A DNA stretch of 37,099 nucleotides from UBA2645 sp044360285 (GTDB taxonomy: Bacteria > Pseudomonadota > Alphaproteobacteria > Rickettsiales > UBA1997), in contig JBIKKP010000013.1 in the NCBI GenBank assembly GCA_044360285.1, forward strand, positions 1-37,099, given 5' to 3'. Made by a program: the position numbers and the translations under genes. Each line of letters opens with the position of its first letter. The stretch's first letter is position 1. The notes under the pieces are model-generated. The model was not told the origin of the DNA. It saw only the letters and a program-made list of their open reading frames with translations, and ran no database searches. Shown piece after piece: positions 1-8,445 of the stretch.

Positions 1-176
1 GATCGGCGTTAATTGCATTCCAGTCATTTGAGCCCTCATTGGTTGTTGAAGTTAGAATCCAACAAACCTCCTAAAGGCTTCGATGTATTGGGTGCAAGAG
101 GTTTTTCTTAAGCGTTATTGAGGTTAAATACGGAATTGGTTATTCCTTTTTTGATGATGATGGAAAAAAGACCCTA

Positions 177-602
177 ATGTACCACGGCGCAAGAACCGCC
201 GGATATTCTGGGTGGTTTGGCTATAAAGACGGAGATGCAGCTTGCTGCTTGGTTAGCTGTCAGAATCTTACCACTTATTTTGCCAGAGCAAAACTTGAGC
301 AAGAATTGGGAAGAGATGTAAATATCAGCAACGAAACCGCAGAAATTCACGCGCGTTTTGCCGAAATTAATGCCGAATTATTTGCCAAGCACAGCAAAGA
401 AGAATTGCTCGCGGCCCTTAGAAAAGCGAAGTTTCATCCAAATCCAGACATTAAAAGCAAAACGGATAATCACCGAGATTTATTACGAGAATTAGAAGCG
501 CTGGAAAAATCAAAAGATGGTCAAACAACAGGATCAGTTGCGGTGGTCAGCGCGGATGCGTTTGGTGCAGGAATGGCAACAGGAAGAGGCGCAACCCCAT
601 AA
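177..602 (+). CDS. C-terminal serine-hydrolase (beta-lactamase/S12-like) fragment, probable gene remnant
   Basis: The first in-frame ATG opens a 141-residue reading frame. Its start (YHGARTAGYSGWFGY, then a hydrophobic strand and a QNL) resembles the C-terminal part of serine hydrolases of the beta-lactamase/S12 group, where an HGGxTPG-type motif is followed by a strand ending in SN. The same frame stays open upstream from about position 75 and encodes more of that pattern (VKYGIGYSFFDDDGKKTL), but has no ATG, GTG or TTG there and is closed by TAA at 72-74. The catalytic SxxK part is absent. I infer a 5'-truncated or broken gene rather than a complete protein. The last 80 residues are helical, ending in a low-complexity Ala/Gly tail. 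It converges on the bactofilin gene with 7 nt between them. The family call is from motif resemblance only. Confidence 0.5.
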   Translation: MYHGARTAGYSGWFGYKDGDAACCLVSCQNLTTYFARAKLEQELGRDVNISNETAEIHARFAEINAELFAKHSKEELLAALRKAKFHPNPDIKSKTDNHRDLLRELEALEKSKDGQTTGSVAVVSADAFGAGMATGRGATP

Positions 603-609
603 AATAGAA

Positions 610-1044
610 CTAGCTTTCTAAACGCTTAAATTGCCCGTCGATACAGGCGCCATCTTCCACTGAAAGCGAGTCATATTCGATTGTGCCGTTAACATTGGCC
701 TTGCTGGAGATGCTGATATTTTTTGCTTTAATTGTGCCCTCAAATTTGCCTCTGATGCTCAGCGATTCAGCAATGATTGTGCCGCACACAAAACCATCTT
801 CGCGCACAATCACCGAATTTCCACGCACTGTTCCGCGAATGTTTCCTTCAATTTCAACAATACCGCTGCTCAAAATTTCGCCTTCAATCATCAAGTCATT
901 GGCTAAAATGCTTGGCATGGTTTTCAAGCTTGAGCTAATTGCCTCAAGCTTTCTGATAAGGCCGTTGTCGCTAGAAGAGCCCTGCATTGAGGACATTTTT
1001 GATTTTAGGCTAGCTATTGACATATCTGACTTTTCTTTCTTCAT
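610..1044 (-). CDS. bactofilin family cytoskeletal protein
   Basis: A 144-residue protein with a disordered Ser/Lys-rich N-terminus (about 1-45) and a bactofilin core (about 46-140). The core shows the regular short-strand repeat of a right-handed beta-helix: IEGEILSSGIVEIEGNIRGT, then runs of VIVREDG, SIRGKFEGTI and SISSKANVNGTI. Bactofilins polymerise without nucleotide into membrane-associated filaments that place cell-wall enzymes. The start overlaps the end of the upstream M23 peptidase gene by 35 nt. A second ATG 21 nt downstream (MSIASLK) would cut the overlap to 14 nt and is equally possible. The overlap implies translational coupling with the peptidase, matching the known pairing of bactofilins with M23 peptidases in cell shape. 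The family assignment is firm; the exact start is not. Confidence 0.9.
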   Translation of the reverse strand: MKKEKSDMSIASLKSKMSSMQGSSSDNGLIRKLEAISSSLKTMPSILANDLMIEGEILSSGIVEIEGNIRGTVRGNSVIVREDGFVCGTIIAESLSIRGKFEGTIKAKNISISSKANVNGTIEYDSLSVEDGACIDGQFKRLES

Positions 1045-2260
1045 CTAGCAAGGATTCACCAGCTTCGAGAAACTTTTTAGGATTAAGCGGAGTGTTTTTA
1101 TAGCGAACTTCATAGTGCAAATGCTCTCCGGTGCTGCGTCCACTACTGCCTTGGAAAGCAATTACGTCACCTGCTTTTACTTCTTGGCCTTCTTTCACTT
1201 TGATTTCGGATAAGTGTCCATAACGCGTTGTAATGCCAAAGCCATGATCAATCACAATAGCATTTCCATAATCACTGAACCTACCAGCTAAAATCACTTT
1301 TCCTTTCGATGGGCTGATAATTTTTTCACGCGCCGAGCCAACGAAATCTAGGCCTTTATGGACAGCGTGTCGGTGAGTTAGTGGGTCGGTACGCGCACCA
1401 AAAGTGCTGGAAATGTAGTAATTTTTCATCGGCTTAGAAAAAGGCATAACGCTCAACAACTTTTCCAAAACAATGAGATAGTCGATATCGCCAGCAAATT
1501 TCACGCGTTCAAAATGCCTATCCAAACTGTCTTCTTGCGAAATTGAAGAATGCATTACCGCTGAATCAAGAGAGCCATCTTCAAACTCTGGCCCGCCTTG
1601 CGCCATCTTGGTTTTATCATTCAAGGAGAACTCTTTGATTTCACTATTTTTCGACAATCTTTGCAGCTGTTTTGACGGCATTCTTTTTACATTCAGGCCA
1701 GTAAGCGTGATTGCATTTTCAATCTTTTTTATGCGGTTAGACGAGGTGGAAGCAATGCTAGCAAGCTGCATTTCGATTTGGCGAATCTCGTTTAACGTAT
1801 TTTTATCGCGCCTTGAAAGATCATCTTCTTTAAATTTCTGTGGCTGTTTAAAATTAGACTCCTCGCCGCTTACGTTCTGACTATAGCCCGTAATTGAAAT
1901 CAGATATTCATTGATCTTTTTTAGCTTCTCATTGACGTCGCTAAATTCCTCTTCGAAGTAGTCGTTTGCTGAGCGCAGACGCTCTATTTCTTCACCCCTT
2001 TGCGCCAAAACACTGTCATAGTTGAGTGACTGAGTGAATAAATTCCAAACCCAAAAACCAAGCAAGAGAATGCATAGCTGAAGGATTGGACCGATATTGA
2101 TTGTGCGAATTTTATCGTGGCTAACAAAAAGAATAGTTCGCTTTGCAACCACGAATCTGTAGAGGCGAGACAGGCCTTTTATCAACAAAATGGCCAGGAA
2201 AATGCCAAAGGCTTTTAGGTTATTTACCAGCTTTCTTTTGACAGAATTGTTCCTTCTCAT
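1010..2260 (-). CDS. membrane-anchored M23 (LytM) family metallopeptidase
   Basis: 416 residues. A basic N-terminus is followed by one hydrophobic segment at about 56-76, a coiled coil at about 85-120, a charged linker and a C-terminal LytM/peptidase M23 domain at about 285-400. The zinc and catalytic motifs are intact: HKGLDFVG (HxxxD type), YGHLSEI, and GEHLHYEV (HxH). FGARTDPLTHRHAVHKG is the usual entry to the domain. It is predicted to cut peptidoglycan cross-links in the periplasm while anchored to the inner membrane. It lies directly upstream of, and overlaps, the bactofilin gene. Such pairs (for example bactofilin with LmdC-type or Csd peptidases) determine cell shape. Complete catalytic residues suggest an active enzyme rather than an EnvC/NlpD-like activator. 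Confidence 0.92.
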   Translation of the reverse strand: MRRNNSVKRKLVNNLKAFGIFLAILLIKGLSRLYRFVVAKRTILFVSHDKIRTINIGPILQLCILLLGFWVWNLFTQSLNYDSVLAQRGEEIERLRSANDYFEEEFSDVNEKLKKINEYLISITGYSQNVSGEESNFKQPQKFKEDDLSRRDKNTLNEIRQIEMQLASIASTSSNRIKKIENAITLTGLNVKRMPSKQLQRLSKNSEIKEFSLNDKTKMAQGGPEFEDGSLDSAVMHSSISQEDSLDRHFERVKFAGDIDYLIVLEKLLSVMPFSKPMKNYYISSTFGARTDPLTHRHAVHKGLDFVGSAREKIISPSKGKVILAGRFSDYGNAIVIDHGFGITTRYGHLSEIKVKEGQEVKAGDVIAFQGSSGRSTGEHLHYEVRYKNTPLNPKKFLEAGESLLDEERKVRYVNS

Positions 2261-2493
2261 CTGGATTTAAATGGCCCCAATTAAAACAAAAATTTATATG
2301 GCGGGAAATGTTGCGGCTCTAAGGCGAATCTAACTAAAATATAGAATAAGGCGATGAGTTTTTTAACCAAAGTCGCTAAGTCAAGTTTTTTATTCAAAAG
2401 GCAAAAAAACCTACTTGCTTATCAAAACTCGATTTTTAGGTTGCCGCGCCCTTTTCTAGGCGAAATGCCGCCAAAACAAATTCAAAATTCGAT

Positions 2494-2769
2494 ATGTCAC
2501 AAGCTAAAGTTGTAAAAACTACCGCTGCTGGAATTAACCCAAAACAACATAAAGTAAATGTTGTAATGACCGATGGCTCTAAGTTCCAAATCCTTACCAC
2601 CTGGGGCAAAGAAGGCGACACTCTTACTCTTGATATGGATCCAAAAAATCATCCAGCTTGGCAAGATAAAGCACAAAACTTCGTCAACGCCAACAACGAA
2701 AGAGTCAGCAAATTCAACAATAAATTCGGTGGATTTGGCGCAAGAGTTAAAGTGGAAAATAAAGAATAA
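2494..2769 (+). CDS. rpmE: 50S ribosomal protein L31
   Basis: 91 residues, slightly longer than the usual 70-80. The middle reads VMTDGSKFQILTTWGKEGD, followed by LDMDPKNHPAW, and the C-terminal part has NERVSKFNNKFGG. This is the alphaproteobacterial L31 pattern: TDGxKxxxxTWGKEGDT, an HPAW motif and a VxKFNxKF tail. It lacks the CxxC pairs of zinc-binding L31, so it is the zinc-free form. The start is the ATG after AATTCGAT; no clear Shine-Dalgarno is seen. It is divergent from the M23 peptidase across about 230 bp, and the hydrolase gene follows after 5 nt. Confidence 0.93.
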   Translation: MSQAKVVKTTAAGINPKQHKVNVVMTDGSKFQILTTWGKEGDTLTLDMDPKNHPAWQDKAQNFVNANNERVSKFNNKFGGFGARVKVENKE

Positions 2770-2774
2770 AAAGC

Positions 2775-3476
2775 GTGGGCATCCTTTGCTTATCAGGCTG
2801 GGGTCAAAAATTCGATTCACTGGAAAAAATTTTCAGCGAATCAGTTTTTGACCCTTTTTTTGTGTCTTCTTTTGACTATAGCTGCCTTAACAGCGTCGAA
2901 GATTTTCTCACCGAAATCGCCGCCAAAAAAAATCCCGAAATTCTTGTTGGCTGGAGTCTGGGCGGACAGCTAGCAATTCGCACAATCGAGAAAAAAATTC
3001 TTAGGCCAAAACTTTTGGTACTTTTTGCGCCGCCTTTTCAGATGATTAAAGATGCTAGAATCCAAGCGGGAATGGCGCCAAAAACTTTCACAGAATTTTA
3101 CGAAAATTTTGCCAAAGCGCCAAATCAAACCCTCAAACAATTCGCCATTTTAACCGCAATGAATGACCGCAACGCCGCAGAAATTGCGCGCACGCTTGAT
3201 ATCAGTGATCAGAATTTTGCGCAGTTAAAATTTTGGCTGGAAGAATTAGAGCGCTTTTCTTGCTTTAACGTCGATTTTTCTAACATGCCTCGCACCCTTT
3301 ATTTTCATGGTGCTGGCGATATGATCGTTCACCAATCTCAAGCGCAATATTTTGCCCAAAAAATCAAAAATTTTCGTTTGGAAATTTTTAAAGAATGCGG
3401 TCACGCCCCGCAATTAAGCCATCTAGACAAGGTTCGCGAAATCATTGCCACCGAGATCGCTGCACTGACTCTATAA
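2775..3476 (+). CDS. alpha/beta hydrolase, BioH-like
   Basis: 233 residues starting at a GTG 5 nt after the rpmE stop. It carries the nucleophile elbow VGWSLGGQ (Ser near residue 60), an acid-loop motif HGAGDMIV near 180 and the late histidine in CGHAPQLSH near 210, a complete Ser-Asp-His triad. The spacing, short N-terminus (GILCLSGWG, the oxyanion region) and the GHAPxxSHP-like ending match the BioH group, which demethylates pimeloyl-ACP methyl ester for biotin synthesis. A biotin enzyme (PccA) is encoded in this window, but no bio genes are nearby, so the substrate is inferred. It converges on the MurU-like gene with a 6-nt overlap, leaving no room for a separate terminator. Confidence 0.8.
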   Translation: MGILCLSGWGQKFDSLEKIFSESVFDPFFVSSFDYSCLNSVEDFLTEIAAKKNPEILVGWSLGGQLAIRTIEKKILRPKLLVLFAPPFQMIKDARIQAGMAPKTFTEFYENFAKAPNQTLKQFAILTAMNDRNAAEIARTLDISDQNFAQLKFWLEELERFSCFNVDFSNMPRTLYFHGAGDMIVHQSQAQYFAQKIKNFRLEIFKECGHAPQLSHLDKVREIIATEIAALTL

Positions 3477-4181
3477 TAAATCTTCCGTCTTTTTAATCGA
3501 ATCCACCGTGCCGATGTGGAAAAATCGACCATCCAGCTCAACGCCTTCAACGCCTTTCAAAACCCCATTTGCACCCACAGCTTCTTTGTAAAAATGCGAC
3601 ATCGAAAAACATTGAGATGGAGCTTTTTGCAAAATTTTTGGATCAATAATTTGCAAACCAACAAAAGCATGCGACAGCGGCAATGGCGCTTTTAGCAAGG
3701 CGCAACCGCTTAAATTAAAATCACCCTCGCCTTCATAGCCCGCATAATTTTCAACTTTTTTTAAACCAAGTAAGATATCACAAGGCCTGTTGCCATAGGC
3801 TTCAACCATCAACTCAACGTCTGATTTTCCTACCAAATCTTCCCACAAAACATCGCCATTTGCACATAAAAGCGGCTTGGAATAATCGATAAGCCCGCCT
3901 GCAAAAACAAGTCCGCCGCCGGTTTCAACTTTTGAAGTTTCGCGCGAAAAAACTAAGCGCGGCTCGCGCCAATTTCTGATATGTTCTTCAACTTGTTCGC
4001 TGAGGTAAAATCCGTTAATAATAATTTTTTCCAGTGACGAAATTCGTAAAAATTTTTCAATCGTATAATCAATTATCGCCTTGCCTTTAATTTTAACCAA
4101 AGGCTTAGGAAGCGAGTCGGTTATTGGCCTCATGCGCTCTCCGCGTCCAGCAGCAAAAATGAAAGCTTGGGTTAATTTCAT
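3471..4181 (-). CDS. sugar-1-phosphate nucleotidyltransferase, MurU-like
   Basis: 236 residues from the ATG that overlaps the end of the upstream ABC exporter as ATGA. A longer in-frame start exists but would lie inside the exporter gene and precede the conserved N-terminus. The signature FAAGRGERMRPITDSLPKPL is the nucleotidyltransferase motif GxGxRxxPxTxxxPKPL. ETGGGLVFA and LLCANGDVLW (metal-binding Asp) follow, with a late HIGTVDS. This is the pattern of MurU, which makes UDP-MurNAc from MurNAc-1-phosphate in peptidoglycan recycling. Alphaproteobacterial murU usually sits beside amgK, which is not seen here. A glucose- or mannose-1-phosphate transferase is the alternative. Confidence 0.8.
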   Translation of the reverse strand: MKLTQAFIFAAGRGERMRPITDSLPKPLVKIKGKAIIDYTIEKFLRISSLEKIIINGFYLSEQVEEHIRNWREPRLVFSRETSKVETGGGLVFAGGLIDYSKPLLCANGDVLWEDLVGKSDVELMVEAYGNRPCDILLGLKKVENYAGYEGEGDFNLSGCALLKAPLPLSHAFVGLQIIDPKILQKAPSQCFSMSHFYKEAVGANGVLKGVEGVELDGRFFHIGTVDSIKKTEDLL

Positions 4182-6007
4182 ATTGTTTCGGGATTTGTTG
4201 ACGACGTTGCTGGCGATAATCGCACCGCCGAAAATTTCTTCACTTTGTAGGTCAAAACACCGCCAGATTGCGAATCCCAAAGACTTTTGTAAACTCCGCC
4301 CAAAGCAAGCAGCTCTTCGTGCGAACCGTCTTCAATAATCTTTCCGCCCTCCAAAACCAAAATGCGATCCATCATTTTTAAAGTTGAAAGACGATGAGCG
4401 ATAACCAGCGTGGTTTTGTGCTCCATCAAATGTTTCAAGCTGTCTTGAATCAGCCCTTCCGTCTTAGAATCGAGCGCCGATGTCGCTTCGTCCAAAATCA
4501 GAATCGGCGCATTTTTTAAGAAAGCGCGCGCAATTGCAATGCGTTGGCGCTGGCCGCCTGAGAGCTTTACACCACGTTCGCCAACCAGTGAATTATAGGC
4601 TTGAGGCATTTTCATAATGAATTCGTGCGCGTGAGCATTTTTCGCCGCGGCAATTACTTCCGGCAAAATTTCTGATTTTTTCGAATAACGCGGCGCGCCG
4701 TAAGCGATATTGTCGCAAAGGCTGCGATGGAAAAGCGAAGTATCTTGCGGAATCACCGCAATTGAGCGCCGCAGCGAATCTTGCGTCACTTTGGAAATAT
4801 CTTGGCCATCGATCAAAATTCTTCCCGAATCGATGTCAAAGAGGCGTAAAATCAAATTTACAAAACTTGTTTTACCACCACCAGAATGGCCGACCAAGCC
4901 AACTTTTTGACCCGGCGAAATCGTCAAAGATTTACCTTCAAAAAGCGGTCGGCTTGCGTGATAAGAAAATTTTACATCCTCGAAAATAATCTCACCTTTT
5001 GACACCACCAATTCTTCCTTGCCATCAACCACACCAAGCGGCTTGTTAATTATGCTTAGCGCCTGATTTGCCGTGCCTAAATCTTCCAAAAAATTGCGCA
5101 TCGCGTTGGCGCTTTGCCACATCAAATGAATGATAAAATTATTAATGGTGAAGAGCATCAAAAAGTCGCCAAGCGTCACTTGGCCTTGCGCGTAAAGCCA
5201 AACCAAAAAGGCAATGCAGGCGGCATAGTAGAGGATGAAGCTGGTGCCGTGCAGCGTGAAAAATCGCACTAAAAAAAATCCACGGCGCTCGAAAAGTTGA
5301 GTGAATTTATTTTGCAGCAACTTGATGCGCTGCGACTCGTAGTGCGAGTTTGCGAAGAATTTCACGTTAGAAACATTACCAAAAACATCAGCGATATTTC
5401 CCATAATTTTTGTTTGTTGACGCGCGATATTTAGTGACATGCGATTGGTCAATTTCGCCGCGCGAATTGCCATAAAAATAAACAGCAGCGCCCATAAGAT
5501 CAGGCCAAAAGCAAAAGCTTTGTGAATCGAAAAGAGCGCGATGAAAGCAAAAATCAGCGCCAAAATTGTGTGTAAAAAACTATAAAGAATGGTCTCAAGC
5601 AGCGCTGGCATTGTCTTGATCAAGTCGCGCACTTTATTGGTCAGCGAGCCAGAGAAACTATTTTGGAAAAATGAATGCGAATGCCCCATGACATATTCCA
5701 TCGATTCGGAAGCGATTTTTTTCTTCAAAAGTGGCGTGAGTTTCGCCCAAGCATAATCAGCAATACGCCAAACAAAATTTGGCACGGCGGTAAAAATAAT
5801 CAGCAAAAGTGCGTAGGGCCAAACCTCGTCGATCACCAATTCTCTAGGCGTTATCGAGATTTTATCGATGAGCAATTTTGAAATGTATGGCCAAAGCGCC
5901 AGATCAATTGCGTTGTAAAGCACAACGAAGAAATGCAAGCCGAGATAGAATTTGAAAGGCTTGGTGCTGTTAAAAAGAAATTGAAGCGCGGTTGAATTTT
6001 TCTGCAT
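4178..6007 (-). CDS. ABC transporter, fused permease and ATP-binding protein (MsbA-like exporter)
   Basis: 609 residues. The N-terminal 320 contain about six hydrophobic membrane segments typical of type I exporters. The C-terminal nucleotide-binding domain has Walker A GHSGGGKTS (near 375), a Q-loop, signature LSGGQRQRIAIARAF, Walker B ILILDEATSAL and the H-loop AHRLST. One gene encodes both halves, so it would act as a homodimer. Homologues export lipid A, lipids, peptides or drugs; nothing here fixes the substrate. The nadC stop lies 1 nt before its start and MurU overlaps its end by 4 nt, so it belongs to a long envelope and metabolism operon. The tail after about 585 is a short non-conserved Ser/Thr-rich extension. 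Confidence 0.9.
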   Translation of the reverse strand: MQKNSTALQFLFNSTKPFKFYLGLHFFVVLYNAIDLALWPYISKLLIDKISITPRELVIDEVWPYALLLIIFTAVPNFVWRIADYAWAKLTPLLKKKIASESMEYVMGHSHSFFQNSFSGSLTNKVRDLIKTMPALLETILYSFLHTILALIFAFIALFSIHKAFAFGLILWALLFIFMAIRAAKLTNRMSLNIARQQTKIMGNIADVFGNVSNVKFFANSHYESQRIKLLQNKFTQLFERRGFFLVRFFTLHGTSFILYYAACIAFLVWLYAQGQVTLGDFLMLFTINNFIIHLMWQSANAMRNFLEDLGTANQALSIINKPLGVVDGKEELVVSKGEIIFEDVKFSYHASRPLFEGKSLTISPGQKVGLVGHSGGGKTSFVNLILRLFDIDSGRILIDGQDISKVTQDSLRRSIAVIPQDTSLFHRSLCDNIAYGAPRYSKKSEILPEVIAAAKNAHAHEFIMKMPQAYNSLVGERGVKLSGGQRQRIAIARAFLKNAPILILDEATSALDSKTEGLIQDSLKHLMEHKTTLVIAHRLSTLKMMDRILVLEGGKIIEDGSHEELLALGGVYKSLWDSQSGGVLTYKVKKFSAVRLSPATSSTNPETI

Positions 6008-6008
6008 T

Positions 6009-6866
6009 TTAGAATTTTACGATGTCCAAGCCAATATCAACGGCCCTTGCCGAGTGAGTCAAATAGCCAATCGAGATGAAATCAACGTCGATTTTAGCGA
6101 AGCGAGAAATGTTATTTAAATTTACGCCGCCGGAAATTTCGATTTTAATTTTTTTAGATTTTTCGCGGATTTTTTTCGCGCATTTAGCGATTTCACCTAC
6201 GTTCATATTGTCGAGCATGATAACATCGGGAAGCTCTGTTTTCGCGCATTCTAATACTTCACAAACTTGCGAAAAGTTGTCGCATTCGATCTCAATTTTT
6301 TTGTGCGATTCTTGCGCAAGATGCAGCGCGTTAGCAACTCCACCCGCGGCAGCGATGTGATTATCTTTGATCAAAACCATGTCCGATAAATTGAAACGAT
6401 GATTTTTTCCGCCACCAACCAAAACCGCATATTTCTGCGCTGCTCTAAGCCCGGGGATAGTTTTTCTTGTGTCCAAAATTTTAATTTTTGGATTTTGCAG
6501 CTTCAAAACAAATTGATTGGTAAGCGTTGCAACGCCGCTTAAATGCTGGATCAAATTTAACAAAACTCGCTCGGAAGCAAAAATTAATTTTGCATCACCT
6601 TGGCCGCGAGCTATTGATTTTCCTGGCGCAAGCACGTCTCCGTCCTTGGCGAAAATTTCCAAATCAAGTTTAGAATTTTTGAATTTCGCCGTGCGTTTTA
6701 GCGTGGCAAAAACTTCTGAAATTGCTTCTTTTCCGCAAAAAATAATTTCCTCGCGAGCATTGATTTCAAAGGTCACAAGGCTGTCTTTAGCAACCACCAA
6801 ATCAGAAGTGACGTCATCAAGCGCGCAATCTTCTGCCAGAGCAATTTCAATTATTTTTTGGAACAT
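6009..6866 (-). CDS. nadC: nicotinate-nucleotide diphosphorylase (quinolinate phosphoribosyltransferase)
   Basis: 285 residues, normal family length. It converts quinolinate and PRPP to nicotinate mononucleotide. Visible motifs include EDCALDDVTSDL at the N-terminus, DTRKTIPGLRAAQKYAV (substrate loop), GGGKNHRFNLSD, LIKDNHI, IMLDNM, EISGGVNLNNI and DFISIGYLTHS, all characteristic of NadC. It overlaps the upstream helical protein gene by 16 nt and abuts the ABC exporter. nadA and nadB are not here, but nadD lies about 16 kb away, so the pathway from quinolinate to NAD is at least partly kept. This contrasts with Rickettsia, which lacks NAD synthesis. Confidence 0.95.
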   Translation of the reverse strand: MFQKIIEIALAEDCALDDVTSDLVVAKDSLVTFEINAREEIIFCGKEAISEVFATLKRTAKFKNSKLDLEIFAKDGDVLAPGKSIARGQGDAKLIFASERVLLNLIQHLSGVATLTNQFVLKLQNPKIKILDTRKTIPGLRAAQKYAVLVGGGKNHRFNLSDMVLIKDNHIAAAGGVANALHLAQESHKKIEIECDNFSQVCEVLECAKTELPDVIMLDNMNVGEIAKCAKKIREKSKKIKIEISGGVNLNNISRFAKIDVDFISIGYLTHSARAVDIGLDIVKF

Positions 6867-7615
6867 TTTCTTGGATCAAATTTTTGTGCCGCGAGTCGCG
6901 CCAAACGCGAATCGATAAAGCGCCGCATAAAGTTCATTTCTTCTGCGCTTACAGCGCGTTGGCCGCTTTCATTTTCTTTGATGAGATTTTCAATCACAAA
7001 AAATGCCATGCAGCCCTCGCCCATCTGCTCATAGATAAAAGCCGGCATTTGTTTAGTCCACAGCGGCGCTTTATCTCCGCTGTTTTTTGCCATTTTTTGC
7101 GCTAATTCCAAAGCGCGATTTGTGTCGCCAAGCGAGTTGGTTGCAATGTAAATTGCCTGAAAGAACCACCACCATTTTTCATCAGGATTTTGCGAAGCGT
7201 GCTCGTCTAGATAATTCACCAAATAGCCCGTATCGGGCTTATTTTGCGTTTGCGAATAGTAATAACTTGCCAGTGATGGGGCGAGGTTTGACTTGTAATT
7301 TAGTGAATCGAGCAACTTCAGCCAATCATAAATTCGCGAATAATCATAATTTTTTAGCGAAACGAAACCAGCAAAAACATCACCAGAATTTTGCAGACGC
7401 GCCGCTAAAATTCGGAATAAAAATTCTTTATCGCCAAAAGAAATTGCCGAAACAAAATGTTGGTTTGGTGCAGGCGGAACAAGGTCAAAATGCGGTTTTA
7501 TATTTTCAGTTTTTTTCCAGAAAAAAATTTGGCAGCAAAAAGCGAGAAGGAAAAAATAGAAAAAAATTCTGTGCGAATTGGTGTGGTAAAAGAGGCGAAA
7601 ATTTGAACTAAGCAC
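6851..7615 (-). CDS. membrane-anchored helical (TPR-like) protein of unknown function
   Basis: 254 residues. One N-terminal hydrophobic segment at about 17-33 (rich in Phe and Leu, ending in KK) is followed by a periplasmic or extracellular all-helical region. Patterns such as FRILAARLQNSG, YDWLKLLDSLNY, WWWFFQAIYIATN and TNRALELAQKMAKN look like degenerate tetratricopeptide helices. No catalytic motif is visible. It lies between the ABC-2 permease gene (2 nt gap) and nadC (16-nt overlap). The tight spacing behind the permease and secretin suggests a shared envelope role, but the function is not recognisable from sequence. Confidence 0.75.
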   Translation of the reverse strand: MLSSNFRLFYHTNSHRIFFYFFLLAFCCQIFFWKKTENIKPHFDLVPPAPNQHFVSAISFGDKEFLFRILAARLQNSGDVFAGFVSLKNYDYSRIYDWLKLLDSLNYKSNLAPSLASYYYSQTQNKPDTGYLVNYLDEHASQNPDEKWWWFFQAIYIATNSLGDTNRALELAQKMAKNSGDKAPLWTKQMPAFIYEQMGEGCMAFFVIENLIKENESGQRAVSAEEMNFMRRFIDSRLARLAAQKFDPRKCSKK

Positions 7616-7617
7616 TG

Positions 7618-8379
7618 TTAAAATTGCTTCTTCTTGAAGTCGTGGAAAGCCATAAAAATCATCAGCGGAATATAGATTGCTGATTGCAGAAAAATTAGAT
7701 TTAAATTGGCTGCAGAGTCAATGCCATAGTAGAGCCACGAGCTTTGTGAAAATAAATCGAGACGCGGAAAAATCGCGGAAAAAATTTTTAAAGCGCTGCC
7801 AAGAAAATTACTTTTTACCGCAGTTAAATCTTGCGGCAAATTGATTGCAAAAACCACCACGCCCATCAAGCGCGAGATCAAATAAAAAGCGAAGGAAGCT
7901 AAAATCGCTGAGAAAGAATTTTTCAAAATCAGCGAGGATAAAAGCGCAAAAGAAATTAAAATCAGCATCTCGCAAAGCATTGAGCCAAGCCAGGCTACAA
8001 GACCAATTGGATTAATTTTAGCCAAGCAAGAAATCAGCGAAGTTGCAACTAAAAGAATGATGAAAGCGGCAGCAAAAAATCCGCATAAATAGCCTAAAAT
8101 AAACTGCTGACGTGAGATGGATTTTGATAAGATGAACTCGACTTCTTTATTTTCAAAAGCGCGCGAAACATTAAGGCAAACGAATAAAATCATTCCAACG
8201 GCAAGAATTGCGCGCGCCGCGCCAGCCATGTAAGCAATAGCCATTTGTTGTTTTTCAATTACCGCCGTGTTGCCAAAAAAAACTGAAACGCAAAAGGCAG
8301 AAATAAGAGCTAAAAAAAGGCCAAGATAGAGGCGATCCCTGATGCCAAGGAGAAGAATATACTTAAAAATCGGTGACAT
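7618..8379 (-). CDS. ABC-2 type transporter permease, no cognate ATPase nearby
   Basis: 253 residues with about six hydrophobic segments and short charged loops. A first helix after KYILLLGIRDR, then a cytoplasmic stretch NVSRAFENKEVEFILSKSI, matches ABC-2/NosY-like permeases, where an early coupling helix with an E.KxxxFLLSxPxSR-like pattern follows the second helix. No ATP-binding subunit is adjacent, so the partner must be encoded elsewhere or the protein works alone. The gene follows the secretin by 66 nt and precedes the TPR-like gene by 2 nt. The substrate is unknown. Confidence 0.72.
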   Translation of the reverse strand: MSPIFKYILLLGIRDRLYLGLFLALISAFCVSVFFGNTAVIEKQQMAIAYMAGAARAILAVGMILFVCLNVSRAFENKEVEFILSKSISRQQFILGYLCGFFAAAFIILLVATSLISCLAKINPIGLVAWLGSMLCEMLILISFALLSSLILKNSFSAILASFAFYLISRLMGVVVFAINLPQDLTAVKSNFLGSALKIFSAIFPRLDLFSQSSWLYYGIDSAANLNLIFLQSAIYIPLMIFMAFHDFKKKQF

Positions 8380-8445
8380 ATTTTTGCGATAAGAGCGCTG
8401 CTGGGGCCCTTCTAAAGCTACTCAGATATTACTAAGCTAGAGTTT

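Noticed and set aside
4182..4280. Longer start for the MurU-like gene
   Set aside because: It would lie in the ABC exporter gene and precede the conserved nucleotidyltransferase N-terminus; the ATGA overlap gives a natural start.
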